From positions 1,054,001 to 1,118,000 of the forward strand of contig NZ_CANNDS010000002.1 in the NCBI RefSeq assembly GCF_947503415.1: a stretch of 64,000 nt of DNA, written 5' to 3'. Position 1 is the first letter of the stretch; every line of letters starts with the position of its first letter. This document shows, piece by piece, positions 1-8,773 of the stretch. Under the pieces are notes generated by a model. It was given only the letters and a program-made list of their open reading frames with translations. It ran no database searches and was not told where the DNA came from. Source of the DNA: an uncultured Tateyamaria sp. GTDB taxonomy: Bacteria; Pseudomonadota; Alphaproteobacteria; Rhodobacterales; Rhodobacteraceae. A program made the translations under genes and the position numbers.

Positions 1-2
1 AC

Positions 3-140
3 ACGGACGTGACGGTGGGTGGGAAAGACGGCCCCGAAGTGTCCCTGAACATCGACCTGACGCCGAACATCACCGCGCGCGGGACGGTTGGCGCGGATGC
101 CAATACAGGTGTCGGGATTTTCATCGAAAAGGACTACTAG
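3..140 (+). CDS. tamB: TamB family translocation/assembly protein, C-terminal end (partial)
   Basis: The window opens inside a gene whose last 45 codons are visible, ending at TAG 138-140. The tail has the features of TamB (DUF490) C-termini: a beta-rich stretch (VSLNIDLTPNITARG) followed by a closing GIFIEKDY. TamB is an inner-membrane-anchored periplasmic beta-helical protein that works with TamA in outer-membrane biogenesis and lipid transport. Only the extreme C-terminus is present, so length and integrity cannot be judged. The assignment rests on the shape of this tail alone. Confidence 0.75.
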   Translation, partial: TDVTVGGKDGPEVSLNIDLTPNITARGTVGADANTGVGIFIEKDY

Positions 141-170
141 GTCACGGGCTATTCAAGCGGCAACCGATAC

Positions 171-188
171 TGTATCCACGTGGATACA
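171..188. promoter_or_regulatory. Perfect 18-bp palindrome, candidate GntR autoregulatory operator
   Basis: TGTATCCACGTGGATACA is its own reverse complement over all 18 bases. It ends 13 bp before the ATG of the GntR regulator at 202. FCD-type GntR proteins commonly bind TGTA-N-TACA palindromes close to their own start, so autoregulation is the simplest reading. Binding is inferred. Confidence 0.6.
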
Positions 189-201
189 ATGCGAGGTGCC
201 A

Positions 202-837
202 ATGATGGACCGAGACATGTCGCAGGGCGAAGCCGCCTATGCCCGGTTGCTTACAGCCATTCGCAAGGGGGATTTTGCGCCCGGTGACCGGTTGCGTGAA
301 ACGGATGTGGCGGACCGACTGAACCTGTCCCGCACGCCCGTGCGAGAAGCATTGCGGCGCCTGGAGGCAGACGGAATTGTCGAACACCGCCCCCGCTTGG
401 GCGCGGTTATCCGGCAATTGAGCCATGCCGAACTGGTCGAGCTTTACGAGATGCGGATCGTGTTGGAACGCACGGCGGCAGAAATGGCGGCCAAGCATGC
501 CGGAGCGGCGGAAGTCGATGCACTGCGCGATTTGAACAACACCATTGCGCACAGTTGTCCGGCAGAAGCGGCGGCGCTGAACCAAGACTTTCACCGGGGC
601 ATCTATCTGGCTACACGCAACCGATTCCTGCTGGACGCGGCGCGGTCATTGAATAATGCGCTGATGCTGATGGGGCCGACGACCCTTGCGGACAAGGCGC
701 GGATCGAGGTTGTCACCGCGCAGCACAACGACATTCTGACCGCCATTGCCGCTGGCGATGTTGCGGCTGCAGGAGATGCGGCAGAGGCGCATTTGCAGAC
801 CTCGCTGCGCTATCGTTTGAAGGTTGTCGCCTTTTGA
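202..837 (+). CDS. GntR family transcriptional regulator (FCD domain)
   Basis: This is a 211-residue FadR/VanR-subfamily GntR regulator. The N-terminal winged helix contains the hallmark LNLSRTPVREALRRLEADG. The C-terminal all-helical FCD ligand domain contains the conserved YEMRIVLE and FHRGIY segments that supply metal or ligand-binding residues. The start at ATG 202 is preferred over the longer frame from 88 because of the GAGGT at 193-197, because the upstream part overlaps tamB, and because GntR proteins normally have short leaders. It overlaps the next gene by 4 nt (TTGA), so the two are co-transcribed and the regulator probably controls that membrane protein. The effector is unknown. 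Confidence 0.9.
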   Translation: MMDRDMSQGEAAYARLLTAIRKGDFAPGDRLRETDVADRLNLSRTPVREALRRLEADGIVEHRPRLGAVIRQLSHAELVELYEMRIVLERTAAEMAAKHAGAAEVDALRDLNNTIAHSCPAEAAALNQDFHRGIYLATRNRFLLDAARSLNNALMLMGPTTLADKARIEVVTAQHNDILTAIAAGDVAAAGDAAEAHLQTSLRYRLKVVAF

Positions 838-1847
838 TCCGGGTGGCTCTGACCTTTGTCATCGCCAGCGTCGGCGTGGCCGTGTTTCACAGGCTTGATT
901 TGCCACTGCCGTGGCTCTTGGGGCCGATCTTTGCTTGTTTGATCAGTGCGTTGCTTGGTGTGCGCATGGGGGGCCTGCCTTTGGTCAACGAAGCGATGCG
1001 CACCGTCTTGGGCGTGGCTGTGGGCGCGACCTTTACCCCTATGGTGCTGGCGTCGATGTTGGGCATGTGGCCCACCCTGCTATTGATCCCGGTGATGACG
1101 ATCGTCATTGGCCTGATCGGAGTGCCCTATTTCCGCAGGCTCTGGGGCTTTGATTTCGCCACCAGCTACTATTGCGCCATGCCCGGCGGTTTGCAGGACA
1201 TGCTGGTGTTCGGAGAGGAGGCGGGGGGCAATCCGCGCAGCCTGTCGCTGATCCACGCCACGCGGGTGATGGTGATTGTGGTGGCGCTGCCCTTCATCCT
1301 GCAAGGCGTGTGGGACGCGGATTTGAGTAATCCACCGGGTGCGCCTGCGGTAACATTGGGGCTGGATCAGCTGGGGTTGATGGTGGTCGCCGCACTGGTC
1401 GGCTGGCGCGGGGCCAAGGCTATTGGCATGTTCGGTGCGTCGATCCTTGGGCCGCTTATTGTGGCCGCGGCTTTGGCGCTCTCGGGCCTGTTGCAGCACC
1501 GTCCACCGGTGGAGGCGATCTGGGCCGCGCAGTTCTTTATCGGGATGGGTGTGGGTGTCAAATACACCGGCATCACCATGGGGGAGATCCGCCGTGATCT
1601 GGCGGCGAGCCTCGGGTTCTGCGGTATCCTGATCGTGCTGACGGTGGTCTTTGTCGAAGGGGTTTATGGCGCCGGGCTTGCGCCCGGGATGGAGGCGCTG
1701 TTGGCCTTTGCCCCCGGTGGGCAAGCCGAATTGACGGTTCTGGCCCTGATCGTGGGCGCAGACGTGGCGTTTGTCATCGCGCACCACGTCTTGCGCATCT
1801 TTGTCGTGATCCTGGGCGCGCCGCTTTTTGCACGCATGTTCCGCTAG
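834..1847 (+). CDS. AbrB-type integral membrane protein (PF05145 family)
   Basis: This 337-residue, very hydrophobic protein has about ten membrane segments and an internal two-fold repeat (PWLLGPIFA near the N-terminus echoes ILGPLIVAA later). The family is often labelled AbrB transcriptional regulator or ammonia monooxygenase in databases. Both labels are misleading for a membrane protein whose transport role is not established. The TTG start at 834 overlaps the TGA of the GntR gene (TTGA), indicating translational coupling. Its stop TAG lies inside the CTAG at the left end of the palindromic element at 1844-1950. Confidence 0.8.
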   Translation: MIRVALTFVIASVGVAVFHRLDLPLPWLLGPIFACLISALLGVRMGGLPLVNEAMRTVLGVAVGATFTPMVLASMLGMWPTLLLIPVMTIVIGLIGVPYFRRLWGFDFATSYYCAMPGGLQDMLVFGEEAGGNPRSLSLIHATRVMVIVVALPFILQGVWDADLSNPPGAPAVTLGLDQLGLMVVAALVGWRGAKAIGMFGASILGPLIVAAALALSGLLQHRPPVEAIWAAQFFIGMGVGVKYTGITMGEIRRDLAASLGFCGILIVLTVVFVEGVYGAGLAPGMEALLAFAPGGQAELTVLALIVGADVAFVIAHHVLRIFVVILGAPLFARMFR

Positions 1848-1950
1848 AGCAGAAATCGGAAAATCTGAATCACCTAACGCTGCCTGAAATCAAAGATTTC
1901 AACGCGTTAGATGATCAGGCTTGTTGCAGGTGAATGCGATTTCGCTCTAG
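1844..1950. repeat. Palindromic MITE-like intergenic element carrying both flanking stop codons
   Basis: About 107 bp between two convergent genes is bounded by near-identical inverted ends: CTAGAGCAGAAATCG on the left and CGATTTCGCTCTAG on the right, which match apart from a one-base indel. Internally, CTAACGC pairs with GCGTTAG, and GAAATC-AAA-GATTTC forms the apical hairpin, so the whole element folds on itself. The TAG stops of both neighbouring genes lie in the terminal CTAG sequences. It carries no coding capacity. It may be a mobile miniature element or a bidirectional terminator. Confidence 0.6.
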
Positions 1951-2549
1951 TCGCGCATGATCCGCTGCGCGATGTCGGCCATCAGGGCAGTTTCCTGTTC
2001 CGCGCTCAGCTCCAATTCGTGCTTGCCGTCGATTTCCAGAAAGGCGTGGCCGTGCACGAACATGTGCAGCATGAAGCCACGGCGCTCTATCTCGGCATCA
2101 GGCGTGCCTTCGGGCATCACCTGCCGCACCTCGCGCTTGACCACGTCAAAGCACGCCTCGCCGTGTTCCTGCAATTCGGGGTCGTCGTCGTGGCCCTTCG
2201 TCAGGCCGAACATCAGACGAAAGACACCCGGTTCGGTGCGCGCGAAATTGGCGTAACAGACACCGAGCGCGGTGATCGGTGCCAGATCATTGCCCGAGGC
2301 TCCGGTCGCGGCGTCATCCATCTGGTCACGCATCCGGTCGATTCCCGCCAGAGCGACCTCGCGCACGATCTCTGCCCGGTCGTTGAAGTGCTTGTAGGGT
2401 GCGGCTGAACTGACACCCGCACGCCGCGCCGCTTCAGAGATGGAAAACCCGTCAGCGCCCTTTTCTTCGACCAAAATGCGCACAGTTTCAATAAGATGCG
2501 CACGCAGGTCACCATGGTGGTACTGCGCCCTAAGGGGTTTATCGGACAC
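1947..2549 (-). CDS. TetR family transcriptional regulator
   Basis: This 200-residue TetR-type repressor has an N-terminal HTH (GFSISEAARRAGVSSAAPYKHF) and a C-terminal ligand domain that includes the FARTEPGVFRLMFG segment typical of the TetR_C_33-like group. I chose GTG 2549 because GGAG lies 4 nt upstream and the homologous part begins just after it. A longer frame to 2618 adds an unlikely leader. It is divergent from the RND adaptor, which makes it the likely local repressor of that efflux pair. The shared upstream region holds the inverted repeat at 2617-2635. Confidence 0.88.
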   Translation of the reverse strand: MSDKPLRAQYHHGDLRAHLIETVRILVEEKGADGFSISEAARRAGVSSAAPYKHFNDRAEIVREVALAGIDRMRDQMDDAATGASGNDLAPITALGVCYANFARTEPGVFRLMFGLTKGHDDDPELQEHGEACFDVVKREVRQVMPEGTPDAEIERRGFMLHMFVHGHAFLEIDGKHELELSAEQETALMADIAQRIMRD

Positions 2550-2616
2550 CTTCTCCAACTTTTTTTGCCTCGTTCTCTTGCCAAAGTAAGTGGCTATTAC
2601 ATATGTCTGTCCATAC

Positions 2617-2635
2617 AAGTAAGCACCTCTTACTT
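2617..2635. promoter_or_regulatory. Candidate TetR operator between tetR-like gene and RND efflux genes
   Basis: The inverted repeat AAGTAAG-CACCT-CTTACTT spans 19 bp in the divergent spacer. An extra direct AAGTAAG half-site lies at 2584-2590, 33 bp away. The repeat ends 19 bp before the RND adaptor start codon. Position and symmetry suit a TetR repressor site. Binding is inferred. Confidence 0.5.
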
Positions 2636-2654
2636 CCTGTCAAGGAGTGGCACC

Positions 2655-3821
2655 ATGACGAACAGTACCGCCAAGGATACACCGAAACTGCCCCTTTGGA
2701 AGCGCACGCTGCGCAGGGGTGTTACGCTGACAGGCACCGCATCCGTCATTGCAATTGCCGCCGGTGCCGTGTGGTTGGGCAGCGCCACGCTGGCCACTCG
2801 TGCTGCCGCCGTGGATGCGCCACCGCCTGCGCCCATCAGCACCGTGGCTGCCATGCGTGTCGCCCCGGCGGACACGATGAACGTCACCCGCAGCTTCCAC
2901 GGTCAGGTCGAAGCGGCCCAAACCGTGAATATGAGTTTCGAGCAGGGCGGTCGCCTGAACGTCCTGAACGTGGACGAAGGTGACCGCGTCGAGGCCGGGC
3001 AGGTTCTCGCTAAGCTGGACACGCGTATCCTGATGGCCGAACGCAGCCGCTTGGTCGCGTCCCGCACTGCGTTGGAGGCGCAGGCGGAACTGTCGCGTCG
3101 AACCACGGACCGGCAAAAAGAGCTGCGCAATCGCGGCTTCGCATCGGATCAGGCGGTGGACAACACGGCGCTGAACCTTGCCGCGTTGCAGGCGCAGATT
3201 GCCGAAGTGGATGCTGCGATCATGCAGGTCGATGTGCGGCTGAGCCAGACGGAATTGCTGGCCCCGTTTGATGGCATCGTCGGTGCCCGGCACGTGGACC
3301 TTGGGGCTATCATGGCCGTTGGCACGCCCGTTCTGGACATCCGCGAGGACAGCGCCCCGATCTTCCGTGTGGGCATTGATCCGAAGTTGGCGGGCACTGT
3401 CCAGCAGACAGGGGCGAAGGTTTCGTTGGACGGCGTCGCCTATGACGCACGCTTCGTGGGCTTCCGCCCCGATCTGGATGCGCAGACCCGGACGCGCACC
3501 GCCCTCTTTGAAATTGAAACGAATGATCCCGTCTACCTCGCCTCCGGCACGCTGACGTTGGAGAGCAAATTGGACCAACGGGGCTACGCTGTGCCCCTGC
3601 GCGCTTTGCGCGACGGGGTGCGCGGGCTGTGGACCGTGATGGTGCTGACGCCCGGCGAGGATGAGCTTTACACCGCCGCCTCTGCCGCCGTCGAAGTGTT
3701 GCAGATCGAGGGCGACACCGCCTTCGTCCGCGGCACCTTGCAGGGCGATGCGATGATCGTACCGGATGGCACGCACCGCCTGGTGCCCGGCGATCAGGTC
3801 CGCATCCAAGAGGCGAACTGA
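2655..3821 (+). CDS. RND efflux periplasmic adaptor subunit (membrane fusion protein)
   Basis: This 388-residue HlyD/AcrA-type adaptor has an N-terminal membrane anchor at about residues 23-45. It then has a barrel-sandwich half with the GDRVEAGQVLAKLDTR lipoyl-like motif, a coiled-coil hairpin (about residues 135-200) and a second lipoyl half (LLAPFDGIVGARHVDLG). The ATG at 2655 follows GGAG (2643-2646), and the longer upstream frame crosses the operator region. Its TGA overlaps the ATG of the permease by one base (TGATG). It should bridge the inner-membrane pump to an outer-membrane channel. No TolC-like gene lies next to it. Confidence 0.92.
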   Translation: MTNSTAKDTPKLPLWKRTLRRGVTLTGTASVIAIAAGAVWLGSATLATRAAAVDAPPPAPISTVAAMRVAPADTMNVTRSFHGQVEAAQTVNMSFEQGGRLNVLNVDEGDRVEAGQVLAKLDTRILMAERSRLVASRTALEAQAELSRRTTDRQKELRNRGFASDQAVDNTALNLAALQAQIAEVDAAIMQVDVRLSQTELLAPFDGIVGARHVDLGAIMAVGTPVLDIREDSAPIFRVGIDPKLAGTVQQTGAKVSLDGVAYDARFVGFRPDLDAQTRTRTALFEIETNDPVYLASGTLTLESKLDQRGYAVPLRALRDGVRGLWTVMVLTPGEDELYTAASAAVEVLQIEGDTAFVRGTLQGDAMIVPDGTHRLVPGDQVRIQEAN

Positions 3822-6800
3822 TGGAAACCCTCACCTTCCGCCAACCCCGCCTTGTCGCCCTTGCCCTGCTGGTGATCATAGCGGCGGGCCTGTCGTCTTT
3901 GCTGGCCATCGGGCGGCAGGAAGACCCAACCATCACCAACCTCTTCGGCACCGTCACCACCGTCGTGCCGGGTGCCGACCCCGCCCGCGTTGAAGCATTG
4001 GTGACCCAACCGATCGAAGACATTCTGCGCGAAGTCTCCGAAGTCGATGTGATCGAAAGCACCTCCTCCACCGGCATCTCCATCGTCACGGTCGAACTGG
4101 GTGTAACCGTCCCGAATGATCGGATCGAAACCGTCTGGGCCGAGATCCGCGATGATCTGGCGGAACTCTCCCCCACCCTGCCCGCCGACGCGTTCGAGCC
4201 TGAATTCGACACCGACCGCAGCAGCGCCTACGCGGCGATCGCGGCCCTGTCGGCAGAGCCCGGCATTCCCACAACGATCCTGGGCCGCTACGCCCGCGAC
4301 CTGGCCCAGGATCTGCGCAACATCCCCGGCACCGAACTTGTCGAGTTGTTCGGCGCACCCGAGGATGAGGTGTTGGTCACGCTCGACCCTGTGGCCACCG
4401 CCGCCCTCGGCTTGACGGCAAGCGACATCTCCCGCGCGATTGCCCAGGCCGATGCCAAAGGCCCTGCCGGACGCGTGCGCCCGGCGGGGTCCGACCTGTT
4501 GATTTCCGTGGCCGGAGAGGTCGAGGCGCTCGACCGTCTGGGCGAAATTGTCGTGCGCCGCTCGGACAGTGGGGCCGTCACCTATCTGTCTCAGGTGGCC
4601 GAGATCACGCGTGGGCCACGCACACCCGAAGCTGAATTGGCGATCTACAACGGCAAGCCTGCGATCCTTGTGGGGGCCAAGCTGGAAAGCGGCTTGCAGG
4701 TGGACAAATGGGCTGCCTTTGTCCGGGCAGAGATCGACGCGTATCAGTCCACCCTGCCCGTTGGCGTGGCGCTGGAGCTGAGCTTTGATCAGTCTGGCTA
4801 CACCGCAGATCGCTTGAAAGAGGTTGGTCTGAATATGGCCATCGGCGTCAGCCTCGTCGTTGGCGTCCTGCTCCTCACCCTCGGCCTGCGCTCTGCCATG
4901 ATCGTCGCGCTGATCCTGCCCGTCGTCACGCTTGCCACCCTCTTCACCATGAATTTCATCGGCCTCGCCATCCACCAGATGAGCGTGACGGGCCTGATCG
5001 TGGCCCTCGGCCTGCTGGTCGATGCGGGTATCGTGATGACCGATGAAGTGGGCCAGCGGCTTGAGAAGGGTATGAGCCGTGTGAAGGCCGCAGGCCAGTC
5101 GGTCAAACGCCTCTTTGCTCCGCTCCTCGCCTCCACCGTCACCACGGCCCTCTCCTTCACCCCGCTGATCCTGTTGCCCGGCCCGGCCGGCGACTTCGTC
5201 GGCTCCATCGCCATCGCCGTGGTGATCATGCTGGGCTGGTCCTTCGTCGTCGCCATCACCCTCACCCCCGCCATCGCGGGCCACTTGCTGCCCGCCAACG
5301 GCACACGCGGCGGGATCAAGGGCGGCGCTTTGGGTCGCGCATTTGCCGCCTCGCTCAGCTGGTCGGTGAACAACCCCGTCCGCTCCATCGCGCTTGCGCT
5401 GGTCCTGCCCGTCACGGGTTTCCTGTCCATGCCAACACTCACGGCACAATTCTTCCCCGGCGTGGACCGCGACCAGTTCTATATCGAAGTTGATCTGGCC
5501 CCCGGTGCAGGCATTGCGGACACGCAGGACGTCGTTGCCCGGCTCGACGCCCGCCTGACGGCAGACGACCGGATCGAACAGGTCATGTGGGTGGTGGGCC
5601 GCTCCGCCCCGCCGTTCTACTACAACATCGTCGGCGCGCGCGAAAACGCACCGGGTCACGCTCATGCGCTCCTGACCACGCAATCGGCAGAGGCGACCGA
5701 AGCGGTCCTGCGCGATCTACAAGGCGACCTGTCCCTGACCGCCCCCGACGCCACGATCCTTGTCCGCGGTCTGGTCCAAGGCCCGCCCGTCAACGCCCCC
5801 GTCGAAATCCGCCTCGTCGGCACCGACCTCGAAGACCTGCGCGAGACAGGCGACGAAGTGCGGCGCATCATGTCCGGCGTGGACAGCGTGCTCGTGACCC
5901 GCGGCACCATCGGCGGCGGCGCGCCCAAGGCCGTCGTCACGGTGAATGAGGCGCAAGCGCAACTCCTCGGCCTCGACCTGCGCCAGATCGCGGGTCAGAT
6001 GCAGGCGGGACTTGAGGGCGTCACCGGCGGTTCTATGGTCGAAGGGGACGAGGAACTGCCCATTCGCGTCCGTCTGGGCGACGCCACGCGCGGCTCCCTC
6101 CAGGCCATCCGCGATCTACCGATCCTGCGGCCTGATGCGGCGGAACTCTCGGCACAAGGCCGCTGGCCCGCCCTTCCCTTGTCGGCGGTCTCCACCATCG
6201 AACTGGAACCGGCCGCCAGCAACATCACCCGCCGCAACGGCGAACGGGTGAACACGGTCCAAGCGTTCATCCTGCGCGACGTCCTGCCCGAAAAGGCACT
6301 GATAGACGTCCAAGCCGCCCTCGACGCGAACGGCTTCGCGGTCCCCGACACCATGCGCCTCGAGCTTGGCGGCGACAGCGACGCCCGCGCCGACACGCTC
6401 AGCGACCTTCTGGCCTCGCTCGGCCTGATCGTCACCCTGTCCATTGCCGCCATCGCGCTCACCTTCAACAGCTTCCGGCTCACTGCCGTGGTGCTGGTCG
6501 TCTCAGGCCTCAGCGCCGGTCTCAGCCTGCTCGCCCTCGCCATCTTCCAATACCCGTTTGGGATCAACGCCATCATCGGCGTCATCGGCTCCATCGGCGT
6601 GTCGATCAACGCGGCGATCATTATCCTGACGGGCCTGCAAGAGGATGACGCCGCCGCCAGCGGTGACAAGGACGCGATGGTCGATGTGGTCATGGGCTCC
6701 AGCCGCCATATCGTCTCAACGACGATCACCACCTTCGGCGGCTTCCTCCCCCTGATCCTTGCAGGCGGCGGCTTCTGGCCCCCGTTCGCCATGTCGGTGG

Positions 6801-6961
6801 CGGGAGGCGTGCTGCTCTCCACAGTGGTCAGCTTCTACTTCACGCCACCCGTCTTTGCCCTGATCCACCGCGTGCGCCGTGCGCCCGCAATGCCAGCACA
6901 AGAGGACGCAACCGACGCCCCCTTCGTCCTGCATCCGCCGTTCAGTCAGGCTGCGGAATAG
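3821..6961 (+). CDS. RND efflux transporter permease (AcrB/HAE-type)
   Basis: This is a full-length 1046-residue RND pump with the usual twofold layout: TM1, a large periplasmic loop, TM2-6, TM7, a second loop, and TM8-12. The TM4 segment reads LLVDAGIVMTDEV around residues 398-410. In E. coli AcrB this place holds the Asp-Asp pair of the proton relay (D407/D408), whereas here only the first Asp (D401) remains. In TM10 the AcrB Lys940 position appears to be Asn930 (GVSINAAIIIL). The coupling chemistry may therefore differ from AcrB. It is translationally coupled to the adaptor. Export substrate unknown. Confidence 0.93.
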   Translation: METLTFRQPRLVALALLVIIAAGLSSLLAIGRQEDPTITNLFGTVTTVVPGADPARVEALVTQPIEDILREVSEVDVIESTSSTGISIVTVELGVTVPNDRIETVWAEIRDDLAELSPTLPADAFEPEFDTDRSSAYAAIAALSAEPGIPTTILGRYARDLAQDLRNIPGTELVELFGAPEDEVLVTLDPVATAALGLTASDISRAIAQADAKGPAGRVRPAGSDLLISVAGEVEALDRLGEIVVRRSDSGAVTYLSQVAEITRGPRTPEAELAIYNGKPAILVGAKLESGLQVDKWAAFVRAEIDAYQSTLPVGVALELSFDQSGYTADRLKEVGLNMAIGVSLVVGVLLLTLGLRSAMIVALILPVVTLATLFTMNFIGLAIHQMSVTGLIVALGLLVDAGIVMTDEVGQRLEKGMSRVKAAGQSVKRLFAPLLASTVTTALSFTPLILLPGPAGDFVGSIAIAVVIMLGWSFVVAITLTPAIAGHLLPANGTRGGIKGGALGRAFAASLSWSVNNPVRSIALALVLPVTGFLSMPTLTAQFFPGVDRDQFYIEVDLAPGAGIADTQDVVARLDARLTADDRIEQVMWVVGRSAPPFYYNIVGARENAPGHAHALLTTQSAEATEAVLRDLQGDLSLTAPDATILVRGLVQGPPVNAPVEIRLVGTDLEDLRETGDEVRRIMSGVDSVLVTRGTIGGGAPKAVVTVNEAQAQLLGLDLRQIAGQMQAGLEGVTGGSMVEGDEELPIRVRLGDATRGSLQAIRDLPILRPDAAELSAQGRWPALPLSAVSTIELEPAASNITRRNGERVNTVQAFILRDVLPEKALIDVQAALDANGFAVPDTMRLELGGDSDARADTLSDLLASLGLIVTLSIAAIALTFNSFRLTAVVLVVSGLSAGLSLLALAIFQYPFGINAIIGVIGSIGVSINAAIIILTGLQEDDAAASGDKDAMVDVVMGSSRHIVSTTITTFGGFLPLILAGGGFWPPFAMSVAGGVLLSTVVSFYFTPPVFALIHRVRRAPAMPAQEDATDAPFVLHPPFSQAAE

Positions 6962-6983
6962 GCAGCGAAACAGAAAAACCCGG

Positions 6984-7055
6984 ACCGTCCCGCATCTGCG
7001 GGCCGGTTCCCTCCCCTACCTGCTTGCCAATCTCGCCCGAGTGCCCAACACTCGG
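6984..7055. terminator. Two hairpins between the RND permease and the first binding protein
   Basis: The first hairpin at 6984-7007 pairs ACCG-T-CCCGC with GCGGG-C-CGGT. The second at 7037-7055 is CCGAGTG-CCCAA-CACTCGG, with a perfect 7-bp stem. They lie in the 123-bp spacer between the efflux genes and the peptide-type ABC genes. Neither has a long T tract, so transcription may end by a factor-dependent route. Confidence 0.4.
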
Positions 7056-7084
7056 AGCTAGAAAAACAAAAGGGGAGACTTCCA

Positions 7085-8662
7085 ATGAAATTCACATCCT
7101 TCCTGTCCGCCGCCCTGCTGCTGTCCTCGACAGCGCTGGTCAGCGCCGAGACACTGAAATGGGCCCGCGCCGGTGACGCGCTCACGCTCGATCCGCATTC
7201 CCAGAACGAAGGACCGTCGCACACCATGCGGCACCAGATGTACGAACCGCTCATCATCCGCGACACGACGGGCGCGTTCGAACCGGCGCTGGCCACCGAA
7301 TGGGGCCCCAAGACGGACGATCCGAACGTCTGGGTCTTCAAGCTGCGCGAAGGCGTGAAATTCCACGACGGCGCCGACTTCACCGCCGAAGACGTGGTGT
7401 TCAGCTACGAGCGCGCCAAACAACCCAACTCGGACATGAAAGAGCTGATCGGCTCCATCACCGAAGTGCGCGCCGTGGATGACTTCACGGTCGAGATTGT
7501 CACCGATGGCCCGAACCCCATCCTGCCCTCGAACCTCACCAACCTGTTCATCATGGACAAGGACTGGACCGAGGCGAACAACACCGTGAACGTGCAGGAT
7601 TTTGAGGGGGGCGAGATCACATTCGCCACCACCAATGCCAACGGCACCGGTCCTTACGTGCTGCAAAGCCGCGAGCCTGACGTCAAAACCGTCATGACCC
7701 GGAACGACAATTACTGGGGCATCGACCAGTTCCCGATGGAGGTGACGGAAATCGTCTACACCCCCATCCAGAACGCAGCGACTCGCGTGGCTGCCATGCT
7801 GTCGGGGGAGATTAACTTCCTGCAGGACATGCCCGTCCAAGACCTTGACCGCGTGAACGGCGCCGACGGTCTGGTGGTCAAGCAGGCCCCACAGAACCGC
7901 GTGATCTTCTTTGGCATGAACCAGGGCGCGGACGATATCGACGCGGACAATATCGACGGCAAGAACCCACTCGCGGACGTGCGTGTGCGCAAGGCCATGT
8001 CGATGGCGATGAACCGCGATGCGATCCGCCAGATCGTGATGCGCGGCCAATCGCAGCCCGCAGGCATGATCGCGCCGCCCTTCGTCAACGGCTGGACGGC
8101 TGAGATGGACAGCGAATCCACAACCGACATCGAAGGGGCCAAGGCCCTGCTGGCCGAGGCTGGCTATGACAACGGCTTCTCTATCCGTCTCGACTGCCCG
8201 AACGACCGCTACATCAATGACGAAGCGATCTGTCAGGCCGCCGTGGGTATGTTGGGCCAGATCGGCATCACCGTGAACCTCGATGCCAAGCCCAAGGCGC
8301 AGCACTTCCCGCTGATCACCGACGGCAAGACAGACTTCTACATGCTGGGCTGGGGTGTTCCGACCTACGACTCGGAATACATCTTCAACTTCCTCGTCCA
8401 CGGGCGTGAAAGCGACATCGGCACGTGGAACGGCACCGGCTTCGACAACGACGATCTGGATGCCAAGATCAAGTCGCTGGCGTCCAACACCGATCTGGAA
8501 GCACGCAACGCCGACATCGCCGACATCTGGCGCGTGGTGCAGGACGAAGCGCTGTATATCCCCATCCACCACCAGGTGCTGAACTGGGGCATGGCCGACG
8601 GCATGGGGATCGAAGTTGATCCCGAAGATCAGCCGAAAGTGAAGTATTTCACCGTCAACTAA
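7085..8662 (+). CDS. ABC transporter substrate-binding protein, peptide/opine type (SBP_bac_5)
   Basis: This 525-residue extracytoplasmic binding protein is of the DppA/OppA family. The signal peptide ends near VSA-ET (residue 21). The family signature follows (LREGVKFHDGADFTAEDVVFSYERA), and the C-terminal half contains the typical YDNGFSIRLDCPNDRYINDEAICQA. GGGGAG precedes the ATG. It is the first of two tandem paralogues that feed the permeases at 12291-14226. Family ligands include di- and oligopeptides, nickel and some glycosides, and none can be chosen from sequence alone. Confidence 0.9.
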   Translation: MKFTSFLSAALLLSSTALVSAETLKWARAGDALTLDPHSQNEGPSHTMRHQMYEPLIIRDTTGAFEPALATEWGPKTDDPNVWVFKLREGVKFHDGADFTAEDVVFSYERAKQPNSDMKELIGSITEVRAVDDFTVEIVTDGPNPILPSNLTNLFIMDKDWTEANNTVNVQDFEGGEITFATTNANGTGPYVLQSREPDVKTVMTRNDNYWGIDQFPMEVTEIVYTPIQNAATRVAAMLSGEINFLQDMPVQDLDRVNGADGLVVKQAPQNRVIFFGMNQGADDIDADNIDGKNPLADVRVRKAMSMAMNRDAIRQIVMRGQSQPAGMIAPPFVNGWTAEMDSESTTDIEGAKALLAEAGYDNGFSIRLDCPNDRYINDEAICQAAVGMLGQIGITVNLDAKPKAQHFPLITDGKTDFYMLGWGVPTYDSEYIFNFLVHGRESDIGTWNGTGFDNDDLDAKIKSLASNTDLEARNADIADIWRVVQDEALYIPIHHQVLNWGMADGMGIEVDPEDQPKVKYFTVN

Positions 8663-8670
8663 GACCAATC

Positions 8671-8697
8671 GGGGGCTGCATGTGCGGCCCCCTTTTT
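8671..8697 (+). terminator. Rho-independent terminator/attenuator between tandem binding proteins
   Basis: The 6-bp GC stem GGGGGC/GCCCCC (8671-8692) is followed directly by TTTTT at 8693-8697. It sits 9 bp after the stop of the first binding protein, inside the apparent operon. It would partly uncouple expression of the first binding protein from the downstream genes. Confidence 0.75.
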
Positions 8698-8773
8698 CTT
8701 TGCCCCCGAATGCGCGCCGGGGTGTTGCCCGTTTTTCAACGCTTTTACTGAAACCGCATCAAGGACCAAACAC

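Noticed and set aside
1911-2408. 165-codon plus-strand frame over the TetR gene
   Set aside because: Antisense to a clear TetR regulator, with no ribosome-binding site or domain.
3794-5683. A 629-codon minus-strand open frame opposite the RND permease
   Set aside because: It is Arg/Gly/His-rich with no domain features and lies entirely opposite a well-conserved gene. It is a consequence of high third-position GC.
7058-8668. A 536-codon minus-strand frame opposite the first binding protein
   Set aside because: Histidine- and valine-rich antisense translation without motifs, mirroring a recognised binding protein.
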